Source: Burkholderiaceae bacterium 16 (GTDB lineage Bacteria; Pseudomonadota; Gammaproteobacteria; Burkholderiales; Burkholderiaceae). From it: a DNA stretch of 64,000 nucleotides. The notes beneath the pieces are model-generated. The model saw only the letters and a program-made list of their open reading frames with translations, was not told where the DNA came from and searched no databases. Numbering within the stretch: position 1 is the stretch's first letter; every line of letters begins with the position of its first letter. Of the stretch, positions 26,997-36,689 are shown piece after piece. A program made the position numbers and the translations under genes. Where the stretch lies: contig JYOD01000008.1 of the NCBI GenBank assembly GCA_000955785.1, positions 124,001 through 188,000 of the forward strand, given 5' to 3'.

Positions 26997-28526
26997 TCAT
27001 GCCTTGGACCGGGCCTCGAACAGCGAGTCCCAAAGCCCATCGACGCGTGCCTTGACGGCGGCATCCATCTGGATCGGGCGGCCCCATTCGCGGGTGGTTT
27101 CGCCGGGCCATTTGTCGGTGGCGTCGATGCCCATCTTCGAGCCCAGCCCGGATACCGGCGAGGCGAAGTCGAGATAGTCGATCGGCGTGTTCTCCACCAG
27201 CACGGTATCGCGCGCGGGATCGACGCGCGTGGTGATGGCCCAGATCACTTCCTTCCAGTCGCGCACGTCGACGTCGTCGTCCACCACCACGATGAACTTC
27301 GTATACATGAACTGACGCAGGAAGCTCCAGACGCCGAACATCACGCGCTTGGCGTGGCCGGCGTACTGCTTCTTCATGCGCACCACGGCCATGCGGTAGC
27401 TGCAGCCCTCGGGCGGCAGGTAGAAATCCGTGATTTCCGGGAACTGCTTTTGCAGCAGGGGCACGAAGACTTCGTTGAGCGCCACGCCAAGCACGGCCGG
27501 TTCGTCGGGTGGCTTGCCAGTGTAGGTGGAGTGGTAGATCGGCTCGCGCCGCATGGTGATGCGGTCGATGGTGAAGACCGGGAACCAGTCCTGCTCGTTG
27601 TAATAGCCGGTGTGGTCGCCGTACGGGCCTTCCAGCGCGTGCTGGTAGCCGGAAGGGTGGCTCGGGTCGGGCTGGATGTGGCCTTCCAGCACGATCTCGG
27701 CCGAAGCCGGCACGCTCAGTTCGGACAGCGTGGGCGTGATGCAGCCAGCCAGCGCTGTCCGGCTGCCGCGCAGCAGGCCGGCGAACTGGTACTCCGACAA
27801 GGTGTCCGGCACGGGCGTGACGGCGCCGAGGATGGTGGCCGGGTCCGCGCCCAGCGCCACCGCGATCGGGAATGGCTTGCCGGGGTTGGTCAGCGCATGC
27901 TCGCGGAAGTCCAGCGCGCCGCCGCGATGCGCCAGCCAGCGCATGATGACCTGGTTGCGGCTGATGACCTGTTGGCGGTAGATGCCCAGGTTCTGCCGCT
28001 TCTTGTGTGGGCCCTTGGTGATCACCAGGCCCCATGTGATTAGCGGAGCGGCGTCTTCCGGCCAGCACGTCTGGATGGGCAGGCGCGCCAGGTCCACGTC
28101 GTTGCCTTCCCAGACCACCTCCTGGCAGGCCGGGCTGCCGACGCGCTTGGGCGCCATGTCCCACACGGACTTGGCCAGCGTGAACAGCTTGCCGGCTTCG
28201 CGCAGGCCGCGGGGCGGTTCGGGCTCCTTGAGGGCCGACAGGACACGGCCGATATCACGCAGATCGGCCAGGCTTTCGGCGCCCATGCCCAGCGCCACCC
28301 TGCGTGTCGTACCGAACAGATTGGCCAGTACGGGGACGCTATAACTCTGTCCAGGCCTCCTGGGATCGCTCGGGTTTTCGAACACGACTGCCGGTCCGCT
28401 CGCCCGCAACAGCCTGTCGCAGATTTCGGTCATTTCGAGGTTGGGCGACACCGGCGCATCGATCCGTTTCAGTTCGCCAAGGCCTTCCAGCTGGCCGATG
28501 AAATCGCGCAAGTCGTTGTATTTCAT
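26997..28526 (-). CDS. ubiD: UbiD family decarboxylase (4-hydroxy-3-polyprenylbenzoate decarboxylase)
   Basis: UbiD uses prenylated FMN to decarboxylate 4-hydroxy-3-polyprenylbenzoate in ubiquinone synthesis. From ATG 28526 the product is 509 aa and starts [14 protein letters not shown], the conserved family N-terminus; a longer in-frame start at 28574 adds only a non-conserved leader. Conserved blocks include [22 protein letters not shown]-like cofactor contacts, and [20 protein letters not shown]. Length is close to E. coli UbiD (497 aa). A 7-bp inverted repeat with an 8-nt gap (28545-28566) lies just upstream in the likely leader. Confidence 0.94.
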   Translation of the reverse strand: MKYNDLRDFIGQLEGLGELKRIDAPVSPNLEMTEICDRLLRASGPAVVFENPSDPRRPGQSYSVPVLANLFGTTRRVALGMGAESLADLRDIGRVLSALKEPEPPRGLREAGKLFTLAKSVWDMAPKRVGSPACQEVVWEGNDVDLARLPIQTCWPEDAAPLITWGLVITKGPHKKRQNLGIYRQQVISRNQVIMRWLAHRGGALDFREHALTNPGKPFPIAVALGADPATILGAVTPVPDTLSEYQFAGLLRGSRTALAGCITPTLSELSVPASAEIVLEGHIQPDPSHPSGYQHALEGPYGDHTGYYNEQDWFPVFTIDRITMRREPIYHSTYTGKPPDEPAVLGVALNEVFVPLLQKQFPEITDFYLPPEGCSYRMAVVRMKKQYAGHAKRVMFGVWSFLRQFMYTKFIVVVDDDVDVRDWKEVIWAITTRVDPARDTVLVENTPIDYLDFASPVSGLGSKMGIDATDKWPGETTREWGRPIQMDAAVKARVDGLWDSLFEARSKA

Positions 28527-29157
28527 AGTGAATTCTAGTGGTGTACAGGCGACGGAGCGCGCCTGTCCTGGCAATTTATATGCTTCTATCTACACATTGG
28601 TGCGATGAGGCGCAAAAAAATCATCCTCATTTGCATCTCCAAATTGTAAATTTTTTGACACCGCCGAGGTCGGCCGCGATGGCCTCCATGCATTGCCAGT
28701 GCTGACTTTCCCAGAATCGGGGGGTGGTGAAAGTGCGTCAAAGAGCCTTGTTACATATAACCAAAAGCTTTGTTAATTTAAATCGTTATTCTTGACGAGG
28801 TATAAAAGGGTTTCTACAATCCGTTTCTGCTCGTTGGAGTGTTGCGGTGCAGCACATTCTTTTGCGCCCTGTCAAGGGGTTAGTGAAGAATCATCCATAT
28901 CCGATCATATGAGCGGATCCGTCAGAGCAGGACGGGTCCGGTCGATCGCCCCGGCGCTGGCCGGGTGCTTTGAGTAGTTCGCGGCAGGGCAGGCTCCCCC
29001 AAGAGCCTACCTTGTTTCTCGTTGGGCGCATGGGGAGCGCTCACCAACAGGTGCTGGACGTCATTGCTAGGCGGCGCGGCATCCTTACTTGAATACGCGG
29101 TCAACGGACGTGCGGCGCAACAATGCGGCACGAAGCGGACGGCGGATGGAGGTAAGT
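28527..29157. other. long intergenic region with promoter and leader
   Basis: About 630 bases separate divergent ubiD and the lytic transglycosylase gene. The left part is AT-rich, with runs of A and T near 28615-28660. A strong promoter at 28792-28820 points right, which would give a leader of about 330 nt. A 6-bp perfect hairpin (28991-28996 with 29003-29008) lies within that leader. No supported ORF. Confidence 0.6.
28792..28820 (+). promoter_or_regulatory. strong sigma-70 promoter
   Basis: TTGACG at 28792-28797, a 17-bp spacer, and TACAAT at 28815-28820 closely match the consensus. It is in the right orientation for the lytic transglycosylase gene starting at 29158 and implies a long untranslated leader. 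Confidence 0.8.
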
Positions 29158-30216
29158 ATGAGTGGTTGGAAAACCCTTCATCTTCCCGGAGTCGGGCGGG
29201 CATTGCAGGTCCGTTTCAGACAACCGGTACCCGGAGTGAATCGGGCATTGCAGGTCCGTCTCGCGCATCCGGTCGCTGGCCGCGCCTTACGGAGTGGTCG
29301 CGCAACATTGAAATATGCCCTGAACAGTCTCGGGGTGTTGTCTGTAGTCGCAGCGGTATCGCTGTCGGTCAGCCAGGAGTGGCGTACGGCCCTCGCTGGC
29401 GCGCTGGCCGGTGAGGAAGCGCCTGCTGTACTGATGGAAGCGGCGGTGCCTGCCAGTACGGCCGACGTGGCCGCGGCCAAGATCGGTCTGGCACCGGCCA
29501 AGCCCGTGGGTCTGCCCACGGTGTCCGGTACCGACGACTGGGGCCAGCCGGCCGGCAAGGTGCCCTCCGTGGCCCACCTGGCTGCGCAGATCCCGGCGCA
29601 GCGCGTGGCGCTGGATGCGCGCAACCCGGCTACGCTGGGCAGCGCGCGCGAGCAGGCTGTGGTGGCTGAGTACATCGCACGCAAGTACCGCGTCGCGGCG
29701 CAGGCAACCGCGCAGCTGGTGAAGGCTGCGTACCTGACCGGGCGCGAGGTTGGCATCGATCCGCTGCTGATCCTGGGCGTGATTGCCATCGAATCCAGCT
29801 TCAACCCGTACGCAGAGAGCGGTGTGGGCGCGCAGGGCCTGATGCAAGTGATGACCAAGGTCCACCAGGACAAGTACGAGGCCGTGGGCGGCGTGGCAGC
29901 CGCACTCAACCCGTACGCCAATATCAAGATCGGCGCGCTGGTGCTGAAGGACTGCATCGCCCGCGCGGGCTCGCTGGAAGGCGGCCTGAAGTACTACGTA
30001 GGCGCAGCAACCACCAACACCGACGGCGGCTATGGCGCCAAGGTGCTGGCAGAGCGTGCCCGCCTGCGCCAGTTGCCGGGCGTGCGCAGCGTCGCGGCCG
30101 AGCCCGTGGCTGCCAAGCCGGACGTGACTGCCGATGCCAAGTCGCAGGCAGAGCACCGTCAAGGTACGGCCAGCGACAAGCTGGAAGCCGCCGGGAACGT
30201 GCCGAAAAGCGCCTGA
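29158..30216 (+). CDS. lytic transglycosylase (SLT domain) with repeated N-terminal segment
   Basis: ATG 29158 follows GGAGG at 29148-29152, giving about 352 aa. The C-terminal half is an SLT-type goose-lysozyme-like domain: LLILGVIAIESSFNPYAESG contains the catalytic Glu in IESSFN, followed by GAQGLMQVM and the later NPYANIKIGALVL. It should cleave peptidoglycan glycan strands in the periplasm, producing 1,6-anhydro ends. A hydrophobic segment near residues 55-75 (LNSLGVLSVVAAVSLSV) probably anchors it. The N-terminal 50 residues contain an unusual repeated segment (PGVGRALQVR, PGVNRALQVR, then a weaker third copy). A Pro/Lys/Ala tail follows the domain. Confidence 0.9.
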   Translation: MSGWKTLHLPGVGRALQVRFRQPVPGVNRALQVRLAHPVAGRALRSGRATLKYALNSLGVLSVVAAVSLSVSQEWRTALAGALAGEEAPAVLMEAAVPASTADVAAAKIGLAPAKPVGLPTVSGTDDWGQPAGKVPSVAHLAAQIPAQRVALDARNPATLGSAREQAVVAEYIARKYRVAAQATAQLVKAAYLTGREVGIDPLLILGVIAIESSFNPYAESGVGAQGLMQVMTKVHQDKYEAVGGVAAALNPYANIKIGALVLKDCIARAGSLEGGLKYYVGAATTNTDGGYGAKVLAERARLRQLPGVRSVAAEPVAAKPDVTADAKSQAEHRQGTASDKLEAAGNVPKSA

Positions 30217-30305
30217 TACGCGCCGGCGGCAGCCTGGCTACTGCTGGCCGGGATGCGCGAGAAGGCGCCTCCGGGCCGCCAGGACAAGACGGAGCCGGCA
30301 ACCAG

Positions 30306-30335
30306 AAAAAAAGCACCCACAGGGGTGCTTTTTTT
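30306..30335. terminator. bidirectional intrinsic terminator
   Basis: A 13-bp stem (30306-30318 with 30323-30335, 4-nt loop) is flanked by seven As and seven Ts within the arms. It separates the lytic transglycosylase from the converging aminotransferase. Confidence 0.9.
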
Positions 30336-30374
30336 CGTTTGTGCGCCTTCGTTTGGGTCTCGTTTGTGCTTCCC

Positions 30375-31556
30375 TCAGGCGAAGAACTTGCCCAGTCGCG
30401 CCATGGCTTCCTCAATGTTCTCCATGGAGGTCGCGTACGAGATCCGGATATAGTCACTGGCCGTATAGGGACCAAAATCCTGGCCCGGCACCATGACCAC
30501 GCCCGCATCGCGCAGCATGGCCTGGGTCAGGGTGTCGGCGTCGCCCGCGGCGGGGTGGTTGACGCCCCGGCAGTCCGCATACACATAGAAAGCGCCATCC
30601 GGCTTGACCGGCACCCGCAGGCCGAGCGATTCCAGCGCCGGCACGATGGCGTCGCGGCGGCGATGGAATTCGGCCTTGCGTGCGTCATAGATGGCCAGCG
30701 CTTCGGGAGAGAAGCAGGCCAGCGCCGCGTGCTGGGCCACCGCCGAGGCGCAGATAAACAGGTTCTGCGCCACTTTCTCGAAGGCATTCACCAGTTCGTC
30801 CGGCACCACCAGCCAGCCCAGGCGCCAGCCGGTCATATTGAAGTACTTGGAGAAGCTGTTGACGGTGATCACATCGTCGTCCAGGCTCAGCGCCGATACC
30901 GGCGGCGCGTCGTACGACAGGCCCTGGTAGATCTCGTCGACGATGGCGAAGCCCTGGCGGGCGCGTACGGTCTTCAGGATGCGCGCCAGCTCATCCGGCA
31001 GGATCGAGGTGCCGGTGGGGTTGGAGGGCGAGGCCAGCAGCACGCCACGGGTCTGCTCGCCCCAGTGCGCTTCCACCTGCGCGGCCGTGAGCTGGAAGCG
31101 CTGGCCCGGGCCGCTCGGGATCATCTTGGCGCGGCCGTCGAAGGCTGCGACGAAATGGCGGTTGCAGGGATAGCTGGGGTCCGGCATCAGCACCTCGGCG
31201 CCGATCTCCACCATCACGGCGCAAGCCAGCAGCAGCGCGCCCGAGGCGCCGGCGGTGACCATCACGCGGCGCGCCGGGATGTCGATCCCGTACATGGTCT
31301 TGTAATAGCCGGCGATGGCCTCGCGCAGCGGCGCGATGCCCAGCGCTCCGGTGTACTGGGTGACGCCCCGGCGCATGGCCGCCTCGGCCGCCCGCACGAC
31401 GGGCTCGGCGGCGGTGAAGTCGGGCTCGCCAATGCCCATGTGGATGATGTGGCGCCCGGCACGTTCGAGTTCGGCGGCCTGCTTGGCCAGCTCCATCACG
31501 TGGAAGGCATCGATATTGGCAAGTCGGGAGGCGGTGGCGAGGCGCTGCATGTCCAT
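30375..31556 (-). CDS. class I/II PLP-dependent aminotransferase
   Basis: A 393-aa fold-type I aminotransferase. The PLP Lys is K237 in SFSKYFNMTGWRLGW; other contacts are SPSNPTG near 176 and VDEIYQGLSYD near 206. IRISYA near the C-terminus carries the substrate-carboxylate Arg. It resembles aspartate/aromatic or YbdL-like aminotransferases, and the true amino donor is unknown. It is separated from nusB by a terminator, so it is an independent gene. Confidence 0.9.
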   Translation of the reverse strand: MDMQRLATASRLANIDAFHVMELAKQAAELERAGRHIIHMGIGEPDFTAAEPVVRAAEAAMRRGVTQYTGALGIAPLREAIAGYYKTMYGIDIPARRVMVTAGASGALLLACAVMVEIGAEVLMPDPSYPCNRHFVAAFDGRAKMIPSGPGQRFQLTAAQVEAHWGEQTRGVLLASPSNPTGTSILPDELARILKTVRARQGFAIVDEIYQGLSYDAPPVSALSLDDDVITVNSFSKYFNMTGWRLGWLVVPDELVNAFEKVAQNLFICASAVAQHAALACFSPEALAIYDARKAEFHRRRDAIVPALESLGLRVPVKPDGAFYVYADCRGVNHPAAGDADTLTQAMLRDAGVVMVPGQDFGPYTASDYIRISYATSMENIEEAMARLGKFFA

Positions 31557-31640
31557 GGCGGGAATAGGCTTGGTGGGCTGGGTTGGGGGAGGAGACGCGA
31601 GGTTAAAGCGGAATTAAGCCGAGTTAATCGGCGTAGAAGT

Positions 31641-31664
31641 AAAAACACCCGCCGCAGCGGGTGT
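31641..31664 (-). terminator. intrinsic terminator downstream of nusB
   Basis: On the minus strand ACACCCGC and GCGGGTGT form an 8-bp stem with a 4-nt loop (31664-31657 with 31652-31645), followed by a run of five T. It closes the rib-nusB transcript. Confidence 0.85.
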
Positions 31665-31709
31665 CTGAACGGCAAGCCTGGCGCCGTGAACGGCGCAGGT
31701 TGCCGTCGC

Positions 31710-32231
31710 TCAGCGTCGGGCGGCCAGTTCGGGCGCGCGCACCTTGGCGGCCAGCTTGTCCAGCACGCCGTTGACGTATTTATAGCCTTCCACGCCGCCG
31801 AAGGTCTTGGTCAGTTCCACGGCTTCGTTGATGACTACCTTGTATGGGATGTCGACGCAGTGGATCAGTTCGTAGCTGCCGATCAGCAGGGCAGCGCGCT
31901 CCACCGGCGACAGCTCGGCCACCGGGCGGTCCAGGAAGGGCTCGAATGCGCCGGTCAGCCTGGTTTCTTCGCGGATGGCGCCGTTGAGCAGGGCGTCGAA
32001 GTGCTCGCGGTCAGCCTTGTTGAAGCCCTGGGCGTCGTGCAGGTGGGCCTGGATCGCATTGGTATCGTTGCGATTCAGCAGCCACTGGTACAGGCCCTGC
32101 AGTGCGAGTTCGCGCGAGCGGCGGCGAGCGCTCTTGGGCGCTGCCTTGGGCTCGGACTTGGCGGCGGGCTTGGCGCCGGCGTCGTCCGCCGGCTTGCCGG
32201 CGGGGTTGCTGCTATCGGGCGCGTCACTCAT
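31710..32231 (-). CDS. nusB: transcription antitermination factor NusB
   Basis: NusB binds boxA RNA with ribosomal protein S10 to suppress termination in rRNA operons. The core starts at [16 protein letters not shown] and includes [16 protein letters not shown] and [17 protein letters not shown]. From ATG 32231 the product is 173 aa, longer than E. coli NusB (139 aa) because of a disordered Ala/Lys/Pro-rich N-terminal extension. The start overlaps the end of ribH by a few bases, an arrangement widespread in proteobacteria. Confidence 0.95.
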   Translation of the reverse strand: MSDAPDSSNPAGKPADDAGAKPAAKSEPKAAPKSARRRSRELALQGLYQWLLNRNDTNAIQAHLHDAQGFNKADREHFDALLNGAIREETRLTGAFEPFLDRPVAELSPVERAALLIGSYELIHCVDIPYKVVINEAVELTKTFGGVEGYKYVNGVLDKLAAKVRAPELAARR

Positions 32232-32727
32232 CGTCGTCCTCGTCTTCATCCTCTTCCTGGCCGCGCAGCGAATCCAGCGCGGAGACCAGGTTTGCCATTT
32301 CCACCGCGGCGCGGGCGCAATCGCGGCCCTTCTCGCGGGTGCGGGCGTGAGCCTGGGCGTCGGTGTCGACGGTCAGGATGCCGTTGGAGATGGGCACATT
32401 GAAGTCCAGCCCGACCCGGGTGATGCCGGCGCCGGATTCGTTCGAGACCAGCTCGAAGTGGTAGGTCTCGCCGCGTACCACCGCACCAAGCGCGATCAGT
32501 GCGTCGAACTGGCCGCTTTCGGCCATCTTTTGCAGTGCCAGCGGAATCTCGAGGGCGCCGGGCACGGTCACCACCAGGGTGTCCTCGCCTTCGATGCCCA
32601 GCTTTTCCAGTTCGGCCACGCAGGCTTCGCGCAGCTCGTCGCAAACCGGCTCGTTGAAGCGCGCTTGCACGATGCCGATGCGCAGGCCTTCACCTTCGAG
32701 GTTGCTGGGATAGAAACCGTGATCCAT
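32224..32727 (-). CDS. ribH: 6,7-dimethyl-8-ribityllumazine synthase
   Basis: RibH condenses 5-amino-6-ribitylaminouracil with 3,4-dihydroxy-2-butanone 4-phosphate, the penultimate riboflavin step. Key segments are [11 protein letters not shown] near residue 20, [11 protein letters not shown], and [20 protein letters not shown] with the catalytic His. The 167-aa protein ends in an acidic tail of Glu and Asp residues ([10 protein letters not shown]), an addition to the usual 150-160 aa. The gene overlaps nusB. Confidence 0.96.
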   Translation of the reverse strand: MDHGFYPSNLEGEGLRIGIVQARFNEPVCDELREACVAELEKLGIEGEDTLVVTVPGALEIPLALQKMAESGQFDALIALGAVVRGETYHFELVSNESGAGITRVGLDFNVPISNGILTVDTDAQAHARTREKGRDCARAAVEMANLVSALDSLRGQEEDEDEDDDE

Positions 32728-32793
32728 CTTATGTTCTCCTGGGTTCGGGGTGGCGGCCGGCGATAGGATTGCGGCCGCCGGATATCCGGTAGT

Positions 32794-33906
32794 TCAGTTT
32801 GCCTGGCTGCCGCTCATGGGCTGGTAGCCAGTCACTTCAAGGTCATAGCCGGTCATGCTCGGCATTTTCAGCGGGGAAGCCAGCACACGCATCTTGCCCA
32901 CGCCGAGGTCCTTGAGGATCTGGGCGCCGGTGCCATAGGTGCGCAGGTCCGGCTTCACACGGGGGCGATTCTGCGGGGCATCAAGGGCCGAGAACTGCGT
33001 GAACAGCTGCTCCGCCGTGTCCCCGCAGTTCAGCAGCACCATCACGCCGTGATCGGCCTGGGCGATGGCCTCGAGCGCGGCGGGCACGCTCCACGAATGC
33101 GTGGTGCACGACACTTCGAGCAGGTCCAGGATGGACAGCGGCTCGTGCACCCGCACCAGCGTTTCCCGGTCGGGTCGCGGCGCACCCTTGACCAGCGCCA
33201 GGTGCGCGCGGCCGCTCGGCTTGTCGCGATAGATGATGCTGTTGAAGGTACCGTAGGGCGTTTGCATGGTGCGCTCGCCGGCGCGCTCGATAATGCTCTC
33301 GGTGCGGCTGCGGTAGTGAATCAGGTCGGCAATGGTGCCGATCTTGATGTCATGCTCCTGCGCGAACTCGACCAGGTCGGGCAGGCGCGCCATAGTGCCG
33401 TCGTCCTTCATGATCTCGCAGATCACGGCAGCCGGCGTAAGGCCGGCCAGGGCGCCCAGGTCGCAACCGGCCTCGGTATGGCCCGCGCGGATCAGCACGC
33501 CACCGGGCTGGGCCGTCAGCGGGAAGATATGGCCGGGCTGGACCAGGTCGGTGGCGCGGGCGTCCTTTGCCACGGCGGCCTGCACGGTACGGGCCCGGTC
33601 GGCTGCCGAAATACCGGTAGTGACGCCCTCGGCCGCTTCGATCGATACCGTGAAGTTGGTGCCGTGGACGGTGCCGTTACGGCTGACCATGGGTTGCAGC
33701 TCGAGCTGGCGGCAGCGCTCGGCGGTCAGCGTCAGGCAGATCAGGCCGCGGCCGTACTTGGCCATGAAGTTGATCGCCTCTGGTGTGACGAAATCGGCAG
33801 CCAGCACCAGGTCGCCCTCGTTCTCGCGGTCTTCCTCGTCAACCAGGATAACCATGCGGCCGGCACGGATTTCGGCAATGATTTCTTCTGTACGGGCGAT
33901 TGTCAT
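32794..33906 (-). CDS. ribB: 3,4-dihydroxy-2-butanone-4-phosphate synthase with degenerate GTP cyclohydrolase II-like domain
   Basis: The N-terminal 200 residues form an intact DHBP synthase. [19 protein letters not shown] carries the acidic metal ligands and [11 protein letters not shown] is the second catalytic block. It converts ribulose-5-phosphate to the four-carbon precursor of lumazine. The C-terminal 150 residues align in order with GTP cyclohydrolase II but lack its three zinc-binding cysteines and the GECLTGD-type motif; the equivalent region reads [11 protein letters not shown]. The protein is therefore probably not a functional RibA and is a RibBX-type protein. ATG 33906 is chosen; the ORF extends to 34053 but the extra stretch is a repetitive Gln/Pro/Ser leader. 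Confidence 0.92.
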   Translation of the reverse strand: MTIARTEEIIAEIRAGRMVILVDEEDRENEGDLVLAADFVTPEAINFMAKYGRGLICLTLTAERCRQLELQPMVSRNGTVHGTNFTVSIEAAEGVTTGISAADRARTVQAAVAKDARATDLVQPGHIFPLTAQPGGVLIRAGHTEAGCDLGALAGLTPAAVICEIMKDDGTMARLPDLVEFAQEHDIKIGTIADLIHYRSRTESIIERAGERTMQTPYGTFNSIIYRDKPSGRAHLALVKGAPRPDRETLVRVHEPLSILDLLEVSCTTHSWSVPAALEAIAQADHGVMVLLNCGDTAEQLFTQFSALDAPQNRPRVKPDLRTYGTGAQILKDLGVGKMRVLASPLKMPSMTGYDLEVTGYQPMSGSQAN

Positions 33907-34173
33907 GGCATGCAGGCTGGAAAGCGGGCTGAGGTTGGGGCTGGAATTCTGGCTGAATTTCGGGCGGGATGGCTTGCTGGCCGGCTGTCGGCACTGGCTC
34001 GCCGGGACCCGCCTTGGGGTAAACCGGCTGGCCGCGGCAGCGGTCTGGCCCAATATTGTACGTCAACCGCGCGCCGCAAGGCGCGCGCTGCCCACCGGGG
34101 GCGTCCCGGTGGCAGTTGGCGCTTGGGGTGCGTGGCAACGGCGGCCGGCTAGCGGCGCCTGGAAGAGCGCATA

Positions 34174-34803
34174 TCAGGCGGGTTTCGGCGCGCTCAGCAT
34201 GCGTTCCACGTACCGCGCGATCAGATCGATCTCCAGGTTCACGCGCGCGCCGGGCTTGAGATCCTGCAGCGTGGTGACCTCGATTGTGTGGGGGATCAGG
34301 TTGATCGAGAACGTGCAGCCGTCTTGCTCGTCAATGACCTTGTTGACCGTGAGCGATACGCCGTTGACTACCACCGACCCCTTGTAGGCCAGGTAGCGTC
34401 CCAACTCGCGCGGGGCGCGCACGCGCAGCTCGTGGGATTCGCCCACCGGTGCGAAGTGCGTGACTTCACCTAGCCCGTCGACATGGCCGGATACCAGATG
34501 GCCGCCGAGGCGGTCGGCCAGGGTCAGCGCCTTTTCCAGGTTGACGCGCCCTGGCTTGTCGAGGCCAGCGGTCTTGTCGAGTGACTCACGCGAGACATCC
34601 ACGTCGAATGCGTCCCCGTCCAGCGCGATCACCGTCATGCAAGCGCCCTGGATGGCGATGCTGTCACCCAGGATGACATCGGACAGGTCAAGCCCAGGAG
34701 CGCGGATGCGCAGGCGCACGCCGGCGTCGGCTGCGGCTTCGCTGGCACCCAGCGGGGAAACGGATTCGATGCGGCCGACGGCCGCGACAATGCCAGTGAA
34801 CAT
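34174..34803 (-). CDS. ribE: riboflavin synthase (alpha subunit type)
   Basis: The enzyme dismutates two lumazine molecules to riboflavin. It starts [15 protein letters not shown], the typical N-terminus, and has two repeated lumazine-binding folds: the first with [12 protein letters not shown], the second with [12 protein letters not shown]. Length 209 aa is normal. ATG 34803 is used; an in-frame start at 34836 would add eleven non-family residues. It follows ribD on the same strand. Confidence 0.96.
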   Translation of the reverse strand: MFTGIVAAVGRIESVSPLGASEAAADAGVRLRIRAPGLDLSDVILGDSIAIQGACMTVIALDGDAFDVDVSRESLDKTAGLDKPGRVNLEKALTLADRLGGHLVSGHVDGLGEVTHFAPVGESHELRVRAPRELGRYLAYKGSVVVNGVSLTVNKVIDEQDGCTFSINLIPHTIEVTTLQDLKPGARVNLEIDLIARYVERMLSAPKPA

Positions 34804-34899
34804 GGTTGGTGCGAAATGCGATGGGAAAGCACGCATGCTAGCAGGTGCGGCGTCAGTTCGTATTTGCCCGCGGCTTCCCGCCGGGTGGCCGGCAGGGGG

Positions 34900-36018
34900 T
34901 CAGGCGTGGTCGGCGCGGCGGGCAATCAGCCGCAGGTCTTCCCCGATCATGCGCACGTCGTGCCAGCGGAAGGCAGCGGCGTCCTGCAGGCGTGCCAGGG
35001 GCGGCAACTGGAACATGCCTTGCGCATCTCCCAGCAGCTTGGGCGCCAGGTAGACCAGCAGTTCGTCGGCGCAATGCTCGCGGATCAGCGATCCGTTGAG
35101 CTTGAACCCGGCTTCCACATGCAGCTCGTTGACGCCGCGCCGCCCAAGCTCTTCCAGCATGTGGCGCAGTTCCACCTTGCCGTGCGGATTGGGCAGCACT
35201 ACCACCTCGGCGCCGCGAGCCTCCAGCGCGCGCCGGCGCGCGCCGTCGTCGAAGGCGCAGAACACCAGCACCGGCTTGGCAAAATCGCCGGTGTCCGGCC
35301 TCAGCAGGCGTGCGTCCAGCGGGATCTCCAGCCGGGAGTCCACCACCACGCGCTGCGGCTGGCGCGGCGTGTCCACGGCACGCACATTCAACTGCGGGTT
35401 GTCGTCGCGCACGGTGCCTATGCCGGTGAGGATGGCGCTGGCGCGCGCGCGCCAGGCATGGCCATCGTCGCGTGCCGCCTGGCCGGTAATCCACTGGCTG
35501 GTGCCATCATGCAGCGCGGTACCGCCGTCGAGCGAGGCGGCAACCTTGATCCGCACCCAGGGCAGTCCGCGCGTCATGCGGTTGACAAATCCAATATTGA
35601 GTTCGCGGGCTTCTTTTTCCAGGAGCCCGCAGCGCACGTCCACGCCGGCTTCGCGCAGCCGTTGCAAGCCGCGGCCGGAAACGGCGGGATTCGGGTCTTC
35701 CATGGCCGCCACCACGCGCGCGATGCCGGCGCGCACCAGCGCATCCGCGCAGGGCGGCGTCCGGCCAAAATGGCTGCAGGGCTCCAGCGTGACGAAGGCC
35801 GTGGCGCCGGCCGGATCGTTGCCGCGCGCGGCGGCATCCTTGAGCGCCTGTATCTCGGCGTGATCCTGTCCGGCGGGTTGCGTGAAACCCTGGCCGATGA
35901 TTTTGCCGTCCTTGGACAAAACGCAGCCGACGCGCGGATTGGGCGTGGTGGTGTACATGCCTCGCGCCGCTAGCGCGAGAGCTTGTGCCATGGCTGCGTG
36001 GTCGGTATCGGAGAACAT
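34900..36018 (-). CDS. ribD: bifunctional riboflavin biosynthesis protein RibD
   Basis: RibD deaminates the pyrimidine intermediate and then reduces its ribosyl side chain. The N-terminal deaminase has its zinc ligands in HAEIQAL and PCSHFGRTPPC; the C-terminal reductase begins near PWVRIKVAASLDG and contains ELHVEAG and DELLVYLAPKLLG. ATG 36018, preceded by AGGAAG, gives 372 aa, close to other RibDs; an in-frame TTG at 36075 also exists. Only 46 bases separate it from the pseudopilin gene upstream, so it may be read from the pilin operon promoter as well as its own. Confidence 0.95.
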   Translation of the reverse strand: MFSDTDHAAMAQALALAARGMYTTTPNPRVGCVLSKDGKIIGQGFTQPAGQDHAEIQALKDAAARGNDPAGATAFVTLEPCSHFGRTPPCADALVRAGIARVVAAMEDPNPAVSGRGLQRLREAGVDVRCGLLEKEARELNIGFVNRMTRGLPWVRIKVAASLDGGTALHDGTSQWITGQAARDDGHAWRARASAILTGIGTVRDDNPQLNVRAVDTPRQPQRVVVDSRLEIPLDARLLRPDTGDFAKPVLVFCAFDDGARRRALEARGAEVVVLPNPHGKVELRHMLEELGRRGVNELHVEAGFKLNGSLIREHCADELLVYLAPKLLGDAQGMFQLPPLARLQDAAAFRWHDVRMIGEDLRLIARRADHA

Positions 36019-36064
36019 GAGGCCTGGTGCTTCCTGCCGCGCGGGCGGCGAGTTGAGGTTGGTT

Positions 36065-36688
36065 TCAGTCTTCAAGTGTCAGGGCGGCGGGGGGCTGGTC
36101 GAGACCACCGCAATCGGTATCCTGGCCGGGCGTGCACAGGCGGATGCGACCGTGGGCACCGAGCCTTAGTTGCCGCTGTTCACCCTGGCAGGTCACGGTG
36201 AAGGTGGCGGCGAGGAAACCGCCTTGCTCTGAGCGAGAGTATCCCACAGCTGCCATGTGCAGCGTATGGTTGCCTTGCGTGGTCGATCGCAGTGCGATAC
36301 GCAGGCAGGCGCTGCGCAGTTCGACCTGGGCCAGCAGGCCGTCTTCGTACCGGTCAGGCGCGCCGGAGTCGGAGGGCGACAGGTCTGTGGCTGCGCTGCC
36401 TGCGGGTGCCAGCGTCAGGCGCCAGCCCTGGTCCAGGGTCGCCTTGCGGGGCAACGGCCCAAATAACACTTCCGTGCGCCGTGCCACGGAAGTGGCGCGC
36501 GCCAATGCCAGCGAGCCGGCCAGGCGGTTGGCCGCCAGCACCACCTGCTGGCGCGCCAGCAGGTGGTGCCAGGATGGATACGCGGATGCCGCAAGGATGG
36601 ATAGCACGGCGAGGCAGGTCAGCAGCTCTGCGAGCGTGGCGCCGACGTTTCGATGCCGGTGCCAGTATCGTGTCCAATACTCCGGCAT
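36065..36688 (-). CDS. fimT: FimT/GspH-type minor pseudopilin
   Basis: A 207-aa type IV prepilin-like protein. The processing site is G followed by ATLAELLTCLAVLSILAAS: the +5 Glu is in place and a hydrophobic helix follows, as for peptidase PilD substrates. The rest matches the GspH/FimT layout with paired Cys residues in the C-terminal beta domain (VTCQGEQ and LCTPGQDTDC). FimT-like proteins are minor pilins that prime pilus assembly or bind DNA. It is the last gene of the pilin cluster and has no visible lesion. ATG 36688 is chosen because the prepilin signal then begins after a short basic leader. Confidence 0.82.
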   Translation of the reverse strand: MPEYWTRYWHRHRNVGATLAELLTCLAVLSILAASAYPSWHHLLARQQVVLAANRLAGSLALARATSVARRTEVLFGPLPRKATLDQGWRLTLAPAGSAATDLSPSDSGAPDRYEDGLLAQVELRSACLRIALRSTTQGNHTLHMAAVGYSRSEQGGFLAATFTVTCQGEQRQLRLGAHGRIRLCTPGQDTDCGGLDQPPAALTLED

Positions 36689-36689
36689 G

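Noticed and set aside
28821..29100. Possible 6S-like RNA in the leader upstream of the lytic transglycosylase
   Set aside because: There is a hairpin and a good promoter, but I could not fit the characteristic two-arm, open-bubble 6S structure, so it is only reported as a leader.
33907..34173. FMN riboswitch upstream of ribBX
   Set aside because: None of the conserved RFN-element sequence blocks is present on the minus strand in this gap.
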